Below are positions 1-5,031 of a stretch of DNA of 5,031 nt, in pieces. Made by a program: the position numbers and the translations under genes. Origin of the DNA: an uncultured Oscillospiraceae bacterium. GTDB taxonomy: Bacteria; Bacillota; Clostridia; Oscillospirales; Ruminococcaceae. The notes under the pieces are model-generated. The model searched no databases. It was given only the letters and a program-made list of their open reading frames with translations, and had not been told where the DNA came from. The first letter of the stretch is position 1, and each line of letters starts with the position of its first letter. Location: the NCBI GenBank assembly GCA_958403605.1, contig CATXYA010000179.1, forward strand, positions 1-5,031, in the 5' to 3' direction.

Positions 1-749
1 AGTCCCCGGAGGGGCTGTTCCTGCAAGACGGCATTGAGGGCCTGCACTCCCTGCCCCGTCATTCGGTAGATATGCTCTTGACTGATCCGCCCTATGGCAC
101 CACCCGGAACTTTTGGGATGTGCCGCTGCCCCTCCCGGAGCTGTGGGAGGCGGTGAAATGGGCCGTCAAGCCGGAGGGGGCGGTGTTGTTCTTCGCACAG
201 TGCCCCTATGATAAGGTGCTGGGGGCGTCCAACCTCCCCATGCTCCGCTATGAATGGGTGTGGTACAAGAGCCGGTGCACAGGTTTCCTCAACGCGAGGC
301 GGGCCCCGCTGAAAAAGACGGAGAATATTCTGGTGTTCTATCAGAAACTTCCGCTTTATAATCCGCAGTTTGAACAAGGCAAGCCCTACAAGAAAATCGC
401 GGGCAACCGTGGGGACAGCACCAACTACGGAAAATTCCTCCGCTCCGGCAGCGGATCGGAGGACGGCCTGCGCTTTCCCGGAAATGTGCTGGCCTTTCCC
501 ACCGTCCAGCGTACTATCCACCCCACGCAAAAGCCAGTGGAGCTGTGCGAGTATTTCATCAAGACCTATACCCGGCCCGGCGAGGTGGTGGCGGACATCT
601 GCGCTGGCTCCGGCACAACGGCGGTGGCCGCCCTCAACACAAGCCGCCGCTTTATTTGTTTTGAAACCGTCCCGACCTACTATGCCGCCGCCAGCGAGCG
701 CATCCGTGCAGCGCGGGCGGCGGTGGAGGCTGGGGAGAAAGGAGTCTGA
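1..749 (+). CDS. DNA methyltransferase, N6-adenine/N4-cytosine type (5' partial)
   Basis: This gene transfers a methyl group from S-adenosylmethionine to the exocyclic amino group of adenine or cytosine in DNA. The reading frame is open from the left edge (first complete codon at 3) and has no ATG, GTG or TTG before 72. Residues matching the family's N-terminus (LFLQDGIEGLHSLP) precede that ATG, so the true start lies upstream of the window, probably by only a few residues. The catalytic motif IV TDPPYG is at 81-98. A HPTQKP motif is at 519-536, followed by the SAM-binding motif I ADICAGSGTT at 591-620. This order (catalytic motif first, SAM motif last) fits the beta-type N6/N4 methylases. 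About 248 residues are visible, close to a full-length protein. The target recognition part between the motifs is short, and no specificity can be read from it. It stops at 747-749, directly before the MT-A70 gene. No restriction endonuclease is visible beside it. Confidence 0.92.
   Translation, partial: SPEGLFLQDGIEGLHSLPRHSVDMLLTDPPYGTTRNFWDVPLPLPELWEAVKWAVKPEGAVLFFAQCPYDKVLGASNLPMLRYEWVWYKSRCTGFLNARRAPLKKTENILVFYQKLPLYNPQFEQGKPYKKIAGNRGDSTNYGKFLRSGSGSEDGLRFPGNVLAFPTVQRTIHPTQKPVELCEYFIKTYTRPGEVVADICAGSGTTAVAALNTSRRFICFETVPTYYAAASERIRAARAAVEAGEKGV
738..744 (+). promoter_or_regulatory. Shine-Dalgarno AAAGGAG before the MT-A70 gene
   Basis: AAAGGAG lies within the last codons of the preceding methyltransferase gene. 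It is followed by a 7-nt spacer (745-751) and then ATC at 752, in the frame of the MT-A70 protein. The spacing is what a normal start codon would have, which makes 752 the best start candidate despite its non-standard triplet. A CTG at 746 is only 1 nt away and is less likely. Confidence 0.6.
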
Positions 750-751
750 CT

Positions 752-1330
752 ATCGGACAGTATTCTATTATTTATGCCGATCCCCCCTGGCGCTACACAG
801 CGAAAAAGGTACAGGGGGCGGCGGAAAACCATTATCCCACCATGAGCATATCGGAGCTATGCGCGTTGCCTGTGGCCGACCTTGCGGCCAAGGACAGCGC
901 GCTTTTTTTGTGGGCCACATTCCCGCAGCTCCCGGAGGCCCTGCGGCTGATCCAGGCGTGGGGCTTCACTTATAAAAGCGTGGCTTTCGTCTGGCTCAAA
1001 CAAAACCGCAAATCCCCCGGCTGGTTTTACGGCCTGGGCTTTTGGACGCGGGGCAACGCGGAGGTCTGCCTGCTGGCGACGCGGGGACACCCCAAACGGC
1101 AGGCGGCGAATGTCCATCAGTTTATCATTTCCCCTGTCCGGGAGCACAGCCGAAAGCCGGAGGAGGCCCGTGAAAAGATCGTGGCCCTTATGGGCGACTT
1201 GCCCAGGGTGGAGCTGTTCGCAAGACAGTCCCCGCCCGGCTGGGATGTGTGGGGAAATGAGGTGGAGCCCACGATCCCGGACTTCTGGACAAAGTGTCCA
1301 GAGGCGGCAGATCAAAAGGAGGACTTGTGA
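752..1330 (+). CDS. MT-A70 family adenine methyltransferase (non-canonical start)
   Basis: This is a SAM-dependent N6-adenine methyltransferase of the MT-A70 family, of the kind found in phages and conjugative elements. From 752 it encodes 192 residues. The catalytic motif DPPW is at residues 10-13 (779-790), inside IIYADPPWRY. Other family signatures are FLWATFPQLPEAL, WLKQNRKSPGWFYGLGFW, the arginine-rich VREHSRKPEEAREKI, and the C-terminal ELFARQ...GWDVWGNEV. The first in-frame ATG (842) would delete DPPW, and no ATG, GTG or TTG exists in frame between the upstream stop at 662-664 and 842. Start choice therefore rests on the Shine-Dalgarno at 738-744 and ATC at 752, one base from ATG. A leftover ATC from mutation, true non-AUG initiation, frameshifting from the upstream gene, or a sequence error are all possible. 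The last residues, DFWTKCPEAADQKEDL, cover the first repeat hairpin and look like an appended tail. The stop overlaps the next start as GTGA. Confidence 0.85.
   Translation: MGQYSIIYADPPWRYTAKKVQGAAENHYPTMSISELCALPVADLAAKDSALFLWATFPQLPEALRLIQAWGFTYKSVAFVWLKQNRKSPGWFYGLGFWTRGNAEVCLLATRGHPKRQAANVHQFIISPVREHSRKPEEAREKIVALMGDLPRVELFARQSPPGWDVWGNEVEPTIPDFWTKCPEAADQKEDL
1279..1304 (+). repeat. 26-bp direct repeat with internal hairpin, copy 1
   Basis: This 26-base sequence is identical to 2397-2422; the match extends to 1276/2394 with one mismatch. It contains a perfect inverted repeat, with arms TCTGGACA (1284-1291) and TGTCCAGA (1295-1302) around the loop AAG. The stem can extend in RNA by a U-G and a C-G pair (1282-1304). 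Here it lies inside the MT-A70 gene, encoding DFWTKCPE near its C-terminus, about 10 nt before the Shine-Dalgarno of the cytosine methyltransferase gene. There is no following T-run, so it is not a standard intrinsic terminator. Role is unknown; RNA processing, a translational control element or a recombination scar are options. Confidence 0.9.
1315..1322 (+). promoter_or_regulatory. Shine-Dalgarno AAAGGAGG deciding the GTG 1327 start
   Basis: AAAGGAGG is followed by a 4-nt spacer and GTG at 1327-1329. It favours GTG 1327 over the upstream in-frame GTG at 1294, which lies in the repeat hairpin and has no ribosome binding site. Confidence 0.75.
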
Positions 1331-2388
1331 GCGGGCTCACTTTGGGGAGCCTGTTTGACGGGATCGGGGTTTTCCCCCTGGCGGCGTCGCGGTGCGGCAT
1401 CCGTCCCCTGTGGGCAAGCGAGATCGAGGCTGCCCCTATCTCTATCACCCGGCGGCACTTCCCGGATATGGCCCACCTGGGGGACATCACCAAACTGGAC
1501 GGCGGGGCCATCCCGCCCGTCCATGTGCTGACCTTTGGCTCCCCTTGTCAAAATCTTTCACAGATCGGCAGGCGTGAGGGGCTGGACGGCGCCAAGTCCG
1601 GCCTGTTTTTTCACGCCATCCGCATTATTCAAGAAATGAGAAAGGCCACCAATGATCTATATCCAGTTATCTCTGTTTGGGAAAACGTCATGGGAGCGTT
1701 TTCTACAAATGACCGGATGGACTTTAGAGCCGTCCTATCCGCTTTCACAGACACCGAAATTTCAATGCCTGCTTCGGGAAGATGGGCAAACGCCGGAATG
1801 GTGCGAGGGGGATGCCCCGATCTCGCATGGCGGCTCATGGATGCCCAACACTGGGCAAGGCCCCGACTGGCCCGACGCCAGCGCGTCTTTCTTGTGGCAG
1901 ACTTTGGAGGGCGGCGTGCTCCCGCAATATTGTTTAAGCCCCGCCCAATGCTCCCACTTCCTGCGCCTTGCACAGCGGGCGGGCTGCCCGCCCCCGGCGG
2001 AGATCGAGGCCCTGTTCTTGAAACAGGGGGGCGCGTACCCGTCACCAGACCCTTTCAAGGGTTCCGTATGCGGGGAGCCGCCAAGGAGGGGGAACAAACA
2101 GCGTTCCAAAACAGCTTCGGATTTCCAACTGACCCTTTTCCCACTCTGTTAGCCGGTACGGTGACACCGTTTGCTTTTTGGTACGAGGACGATCCGGCGG
2201 GCGGCTGTATTCGTTTCCCTACGGAATTGGAATGTGAGCGGCTCATGGGCTTGCCGGAGGGGTGGACGAAGTACGGGGCCGACGGCAGGGAGATCAGCGC
2301 GTCCCAGCGGTACAAGGCCCTGGGCAACGCCATCGCCCTGCCCTGCGCGGAGTATATCATGGCGGGGATCGCGGAGGCCCTGCGTTAA
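1327..2388 (+). CDS. DNA C5-cytosine methyltransferase
   Basis: This gene methylates carbon 5 of cytosine in DNA using SAM. It starts at GTG 1327, overlapping the previous stop as GTGA behind a strong AAAGGAGG, and encodes 353 residues, a usual size for phage/ICE enzymes. Motif I is GSLFDGIG near residues 7-14. Motif IV is GSPCQNLSQ with catalytic Cys74, motif VI is WENV with Glu119, motif VIII is RRQRVFLVADFGG at about 183-195, and motif X is LGNAIALP with Gly333. All key residues are present, so it may be active. The stretch of about residues 196-280 is proline- and glycine-rich, and I recognise no clear target recognition domain in it. Third-position GC drops sharply there, and a second frame (1652-2152) looks coding. 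No cognate restriction enzyme is visible. After the TAA the same frame runs on for 18 codons across the second repeat. Confidence 0.93.
   Translation: MSGLTLGSLFDGIGVFPLAASRCGIRPLWASEIEAAPISITRRHFPDMAHLGDITKLDGGAIPPVHVLTFGSPCQNLSQIGRREGLDGAKSGLFFHAIRIIQEMRKATNDLYPVISVWENVMGAFSTNDRMDFRAVLSAFTDTEISMPASGRWANAGMVRGGCPDLAWRLMDAQHWARPRLARRQRVFLVADFGGRRAPAILFKPRPMLPLPAPCTAGGLPAPGGDRGPVLETGGRVPVTRPFQGFRMRGAAKEGEQTAFQNSFGFPTDPFPTLLAGTVTPFAFWYEDDPAGGCIRFPTELECERLMGLPEGWTKYGADGREISASQRYKALGNAIALPCAEYIMAGIAEALR
1652..2152 (+). CDS. Overlapping ORF, hypothetical 166-residue protein inside the methyltransferase gene
   Basis: This ORF lies wholly inside the cytosine methyltransferase gene in another + frame. 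ATG 1652 has AAAGG at 1641-1645 with a 6-nt spacer, and the frame has a stop just upstream (1637). My hand count over 55 codons (about 1873-2041) gives roughly 82% G/C in third positions for this frame, against roughly 53% for the methyltransferase frame. The high value matches the neighbouring genes. Residues 79-86 (SFLWQTLE), 92-100 (QYCLSPAQC) and 102-115 (HFLRLAQRAGCPPP) resemble, from memory, a phage/ICE hypothetical family with patterns like SLSQILE, YYLSxKAC and GILRRAxxRGKxLP. It has seven cysteines, many Trp and Pro, and no signal peptide or membrane segment. Function is unknown. Length alone is weak evidence, since a shadow frame of similar length exists at 370-975; the composition argument is the main support. 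Confidence 0.55.
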   Translation: MIYIQLSLFGKTSWERFLQMTGWTLEPSYPLSQTPKFQCLLREDGQTPEWCEGDAPISHGGSWMPNTGQGPDWPDASASFLWQTLEGGVLPQYCLSPAQCSHFLRLAQRAGCPPPAEIEALFLKQGGAYPSPDPFKGSVCGEPPRRGNKQRSKTASDFQLTLFPLC

Positions 2389-2396
2389 AACTGCCT

Positions 2397-2422
2397 GGAC
2401 TTCTGGACAAAGTGTCCAGAGG
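2397..2422 (+). repeat. 26-bp direct repeat with internal hairpin, copy 2
   Basis: Identical to 1279-1304. Arms TCTGGACA (2402-2409) and TGTCCAGA (2413-2420) surround the loop AAG. In RNA the stem can grow to 11 pairs (2399-2423) including one U-G pair. It lies between the TAA of the cytosine methyltransferase and the GTG of the PrgI-family gene, 10 nt before the GGAAAGGA ribosome binding site. The same DFWTKCPE reading is in frame with the methyltransferase gene just past its stop codon. No T-run follows. Confidence 0.9.
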
Positions 2423-2432
2423 TAGCCGGGCT

Positions 2433-2440
2433 GGAAAGGA
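2433..2440 (+). promoter_or_regulatory. Shine-Dalgarno GGAAAGGA of the prgI-like gene, unusually close to the start
   Basis: GGAAAGGA ends 1 nt before GTG 2442. The stretch AAGGAAGTGA also resembles the full anti-Shine-Dalgarno complement AAGGAGGTGA, so the start codon itself could pair with 16S rRNA. Spacing is shorter than usual, but the protein N-terminus (SKIPYVNVPNDLS) fits the family from this GTG. Confidence 0.5.
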
Positions 2441-2441
2441 A

Positions 2442-2846
2442 GTGAGCAAAATTCCCTATGTGAATGTTCCCAACGATCTGTCAAAGGTCAAGACCAAACT
2501 TGCCTTTAATCTGACGAAACGCCAGCTTGTGTGCTTCGGCGTCGCGGCGGCGGTGGGCGTCCCGTCCTACCTGCTGGCCCGCAGCTCCATCGGCAACACC
2601 GGGGCCATGTTCTTTATGATGGCGGTGGCGCTCCCGGCGTTTCTGCTGGCTATGTATGAGAAAGACGGGCTCCCGCTGGAAAAGGTGGTGCGAAACATCA
2701 TCCGGGCCCGTTTCCTGCGGCCTGGGGTGAGGCCCTACCGAACAGAAAACATTTACGCCCCGTTCACCCATCGGGGCGCTGCGGGAAAGGAGGATGCGAT
2801 TGCAGAAAGCAAAAAATCAAAAGCGCGGCCCCGGAAAGGCCGCTGA
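2442..2846 (+). CDS. prgI: PrgI family conjugation membrane protein
   Basis: This is a small membrane protein of the PrgI family, named after the pCF10 conjugation protein and found next to VirB4 in many Firmicutes type IV secretion systems. It is thought to be part of the inner-membrane mating channel. It encodes 134 residues from GTG 2442. The N-terminus KIPYVNVPNDLSKVKTK and the following FNLTKRQLVCFG are typical of the family. Two hydrophobic helices follow at about residues 29-46 and 54-72, separated by a short loop. A conserved-looking EKDGLPLEKVVRN segment then leads into a basic C-terminal tail (KKSKARPRKGR). The GTG overlaps a frame-1 TGA as GTGA, repeating the arrangement at 1327. 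The gene's last 53 nt overlap the VirB4 gene, which suggests translational coupling. A 6-bp hairpin (2825-2830 with 2838-2843) sits at the stop codon, without a T-run. Confidence 0.9.
   Translation: MSKIPYVNVPNDLSKVKTKLAFNLTKRQLVCFGVAAAVGVPSYLLARSSIGNTGAMFFMMAVALPAFLLAMYEKDGLPLEKVVRNIIRARFLRPGVRPYRTENIYAPFTHRGAAGKEDAIAESKKSKARPRKGR
2786..2793 (+). promoter_or_regulatory. Shine-Dalgarno AAAGGAGG of the virB4-like gene
   Basis: AAAGGAGG lies within the prgI-like coding sequence. It directly touches ATG 2794 (no spacer) and is 6 nt from the in-frame TTG at 2800. The spacing favours TTG 2800 as the real start, while the codon favours ATG 2794. The two differ by only two residues. Confidence 0.65.
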
Positions 2847-5031
2847 CCGGAAAGCTGCGTTGTCTGCCCAGCAGACGATCCCTTATCTGGTGATGCACCC
2901 GGACGGGGTGTGCCAGCTCCCCGGCGGGCTCTATACAAAGACGGTGGAATATGAGGACATCAACTATTCCGTGGCAAGCACCGAGGATCAGACAGCGATT
3001 TTCGGCGGCTGGAGTTCGTTCCTCAATTACTTTGACACCTCTTTGCCGTTCCAGCTCTCCTTTATCAACCGCCGCTCCCGTTCCCGGAGCAAATACCGGG
3101 TGAATATCCCCCAGGCGGAGGATAGCTTCAACAGCATCCGGGCTGAATTTACTGGGATGTTAAAAAACCAGATCGCTCGGTCAAACAACGGGATCGAGCG
3201 GTCAAAATATATCACCTTTGGGCTCCCCGCCGATGGGATCGGGGAGGCCCGGCCCCGGCTGGAGCGTGTGGAGGCCGATGTGACAGGCAACCTCAAACGG
3301 CTGGGAGTGCCCTCGGAGCCCCTGGACGGGCGGTCACGGCTGGCCCTGCTCCACAGCCAGATGCATCCCGGCAGCCGGGAGCCGTTCCGCTTCTCCTGGC
3401 AGGACATTCCCAAAACGGGGCTGGGCACCAAGGACTATATCGCCCCGGACAGCTTCGACTTTCGGCAGTCCCGCCTGTTCCGGGTGGGCCAGTATTGGGG
3501 GGCGGCTTCCTATTTGCAGATCATGGCTTCGGAGCTCTCCGACAAGCTCCTGGCGGAAATCCTGGAGCTGGACGCGGAGCTGACTGTGACCATGCACATC
3601 CAGACGGTAGATCAGTTGAAGGCCATTAAAACGGTAAAAGGCAAGCTGTCCGATATTGGAAAAATGAAGGTGGAGGAACAACGCAAGGCGGTGCGGGCCG
3701 GGTATGATCCCGACATCCTGCCCCCCGACCTCATTACCTTTTCCAAAGACGCGGCGGAGCTGCTGGCCGACCTACAATCCCGCAACGAGCGGATGTTCCT
3801 GCTGACCTTTACGGTGGTGAATATCGCCCCCACCCGCCAGCGGCTGGAAAATGATATTTTCACTGTGGGCGGCATCGCACAGAAATACAACTGTGCCTTG
3901 AAGCGGCTGGACTGGCAACAGGAGCAGGGCTTTGTGTCCTCCCTGGCCCTGGGCTATAACGAGGTGGAAGTCCAGCGGGGCATGACCACCAGCTCCACGG
4001 CGATTTTCATTCCCTTTATGACGCGGGAGCTGCGGATGGCGGGGCCGTCCCTCTATTACGGGATGAACGCCCTTTCCCACAATGTCATCATGGCTGACCG
4101 CAAAAAGCTGAAATCGGCCAACGGCCTGTACCTGGGCTCTACCGGATCGGGAAAATCCTTTGCGGCAAAAAGAGAGCTCCTAAACGTGTTCCTCACCATC
4201 CCCCAGGACAGAATTTTGATTGTGGACCCAATGGGCGAGTATGCCCCCCTGGTGCGGCGGCTGGGCGGGCAGGTCATTGAGATCGCCCCCGGTTCTCCCA
4301 GCCATATCAACCCTATGGACATCCGGCTGGATATAGACGAGGACGAGAGCCCGCTTTCCATGAAAGCGGATTTTTTGTTGTCCCTGTGCGAGCTGGTGGT
4401 GGGCGGCAAGGATGGTTTACAGCCTATCGAAAAGACGGTGATCGACCGCTGTGTGCGGCTCATCTACCGGGATATGGCCCTGGGGATCGGGGCCGGCAAG
4501 CCGCCCTTGCTCCAGGACTTGTATGAGGAGCTTCTGAAACAGCCAGAGCCGGAGGCCCGGCGGGTGGCAACCGCCCTGGAGCTCTACTGCACCGGCTCCC
4601 TCAACCTGTTCAACCACCCTACCAATGTGGACTTGACCGCCCGTGTGGTGTGCATCGTCCTCAAAGGGCTGGGGGAAAACCTGCGGAAGATCGCCATGCA
4701 CATCACCAACGATTTTGTCACTTCGGCGGTCAACGTGAATTTCCACAACGGCATTTCGACCTGGTGCTACTTTGACGAGTTTCACATTTTGCTCCGGGAC
4801 GCCCTCACCGCCAGCTACTTTGTGGCCGTGTGGAAGATGCTCCGCAAAAAGGGCTGCGTCCCCAGCGCACTTACGCAGAATGTGAAAGACCTGTTAGCCA
4901 GCCGGGAGATCGAGGCCATTTTGGACAACACCGACTTTATGATCCTGTTGGCCCAGGCCCAAAGTGACCGGGCGATCCTGGCAAAGCAGCTCGGCATTTC
5001 CGAGCACCAGCTTTCCTACATCACCCATAGC
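2794..5031 (+). CDS. virB4: VirB4-like conjugation ATPase (3' partial)
   Basis: This is the energy-supplying ATPase of the type IV secretion mating apparatus, expected at the cytoplasmic face of the membrane. 746 codons are visible without a stop; the family is usually about 800 residues, so roughly the last 50 are missing. The N-terminal half (to about residue 440) is the VirB4 N-terminal domain, beginning with a basic lead and TIPYLVMHPDGVCQLPGGLY. The ATPase half has Walker A GSTGSGKS at residues 448-455 (Lys454), then ILIVDPMGEY with Asp478, and Walker B WCYFDEFH with Asp661-Glu662. The conserved TQN is at 694-696, inside KKGCVPSALTQNVKDLL. All ATPase residues are intact. The start is ATG 2794 or TTG 2800; the strong AAAGGAGG at 2786-2793 fits TTG better. 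It overlaps prgI by 53 nt. The PrgI-VirB4 order is standard for Clostridia conjugative elements. Confidence 0.95.
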   Translation, partial: MRLQKAKNQKRGPGKAADRKAALSAQQTIPYLVMHPDGVCQLPGGLYTKTVEYEDINYSVASTEDQTAIFGGWSSFLNYFDTSLPFQLSFINRRSRSRSKYRVNIPQAEDSFNSIRAEFTGMLKNQIARSNNGIERSKYITFGLPADGIGEARPRLERVEADVTGNLKRLGVPSEPLDGRSRLALLHSQMHPGSREPFRFSWQDIPKTGLGTKDYIAPDSFDFRQSRLFRVGQYWGAASYLQIMASELSDKLLAEILELDAELTVTMHIQTVDQLKAIKTVKGKLSDIGKMKVEEQRKAVRAGYDPDILPPDLITFSKDAAELLADLQSRNERMFLLTFTVVNIAPTRQRLENDIFTVGGIAQKYNCALKRLDWQQEQGFVSSLALGYNEVEVQRGMTTSSTAIFIPFMTRELRMAGPSLYYGMNALSHNVIMADRKKLKSANGLYLGSTGSGKSFAAKRELLNVFLTIPQDRILIVDPMGEYAPLVRRLGGQVIEIAPGSPSHINPMDIRLDIDEDESPLSMKADFLLSLCELVVGGKDGLQPIEKTVIDRCVRLIYRDMALGIGAGKPPLLQDLYEELLKQPEPEARRVATALELYCTGSLNLFNHPTNVDLTARVVCIVLKGLGENLRKIAMHITNDFVTSAVNVNFHNGISTWCYFDEFHILLRDALTASYFVAVWKMLRKKGCVPSALTQNVKDLLASREIEAILDNTDFMILLAQAQSDRAILAKQLGISEHQLSYITHS

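Noticed and set aside
72..749. ATG 72 as the start of the first methyltransferase
   Set aside because: It would remove the conserved leader just before TDPPY; the frame is open to the window edge, so the gene starts upstream.
370..975. 201-codon + strand ORF overlapping the first two methyltransferase genes
   Set aside because: It crosses the junction of two genes, has an Arg/Ala/Pro/Ser-rich shadow composition and no recognisable motif. It also shows that long chance ORFs occur in this GC-rich DNA.
1282..1304. Repeat hairpin as an intrinsic terminator
   Set aside because: No T-run follows either copy, copy 1 is inside a coding sequence, and a gene starts immediately after each.
857..1315. 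152-codon minus-strand ORF opposite the MT-A70 gene
   Set aside because: It is an antisense shadow of a well-supported gene, with no ribosome binding site or family signature that I recognise.
1294..1326. GTG 1294 as the start of the cytosine methyltransferase
   Set aside because: It lies in the loop and stem of the repeat hairpin without a ribosome binding site, and GTG 1327 has a strong one.
842..1330. ATG 842 as the start of the MT-A70 gene
   Set aside because: It would delete the catalytic DPPW motif (779-790), which is plainly in frame upstream, and it has no ribosome binding site.
2262..2441. N-terminal extension of the PrgI protein from ATG 2262
   Set aside because: It overlaps the conserved C-terminal motif of the cytosine methyltransferase in another frame, and PrgI family proteins start near KIPYVNVP.
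3171..3206. Paired GATCG-type repeats with CGCTCG/CGAGCG arms
   Set aside because: They lie within a conserved VirB4 coding segment (IARSNNGIERSKY) and are explained by similar codons.
1..5031. tRNA, rRNA, CRISPR array, insertion sequence or riboswitch
   Set aside because: I saw no cloverleaf-like sequence, regularly spaced repeat array, transposase or aptamer-like leader; the window is almost entirely coding.

Overview
The window is a compact, GC-rich, single-strand (+) block of about 5 kb. It looks like part of the conjugation module of an integrative and conjugative element (or conjugative plasmid) from a Gram-positive gut Clostridia-type host (Oscillospiraceae/Ruminococcaceae-like). That placement is inferred from the high third-position GC, strong AAGGAGG-type ribosome binding sites, and the PrgI then VirB4 gene pair typical of Firmicutes type IV secretion loci. 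No integrase, relaxase or attachment site lies in the window, so the element type is inferred.

Layout: (1) 1-749, 3' part of a DPPY-type N6-adenine/N4-cytosine DNA methyltransferase; (2) 752-1330, an MT-A70 family adenine methyltransferase whose DPPW motif lies upstream of every standard in-frame start codon; (3) 1327-2388, a C5-cytosine methyltransferase, with a 166-codon ORF (1652-2152) in a second + frame inside it that looks genuinely coding; (4) 2442-2846, a PrgI-family two-helix membrane protein; (5) 2794 to the window end, a VirB4-like ATPase, nearly complete. Genes abut or overlap (GTGA overlap at 1327, 53-nt overlap at 2794), so this is probably one transcript. I found no convincing promoter or terminator. 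The longest gap is 53 nt (2389-2441), so no gene-free stretch exceeds 300 bases.

The methyltransferases come without a visible restriction enzyme. They may protect the element from host restriction during transfer, while PrgI and VirB4 belong to the mating channel and its motor.

Three things stand out. First, the C5-methyltransferase gene appears dual-coding: over about 1873-2041 the GC-rich third-position signature moves to the overlapping frame. Second, two copies of a 26-bp sequence containing a 19-nt hairpin (1279-1304 and 2397-2422) sit just before the ribosome binding sites of the genes that follow. Both are in frame with the preceding gene (DFWTKCPE), and the 1118-bp unit between them holds exactly the C5-methyltransferase gene. 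Third, the MT-A70 gene seems to start at ATC (752), one base from ATG and correctly spaced from its Shine-Dalgarno sequence.
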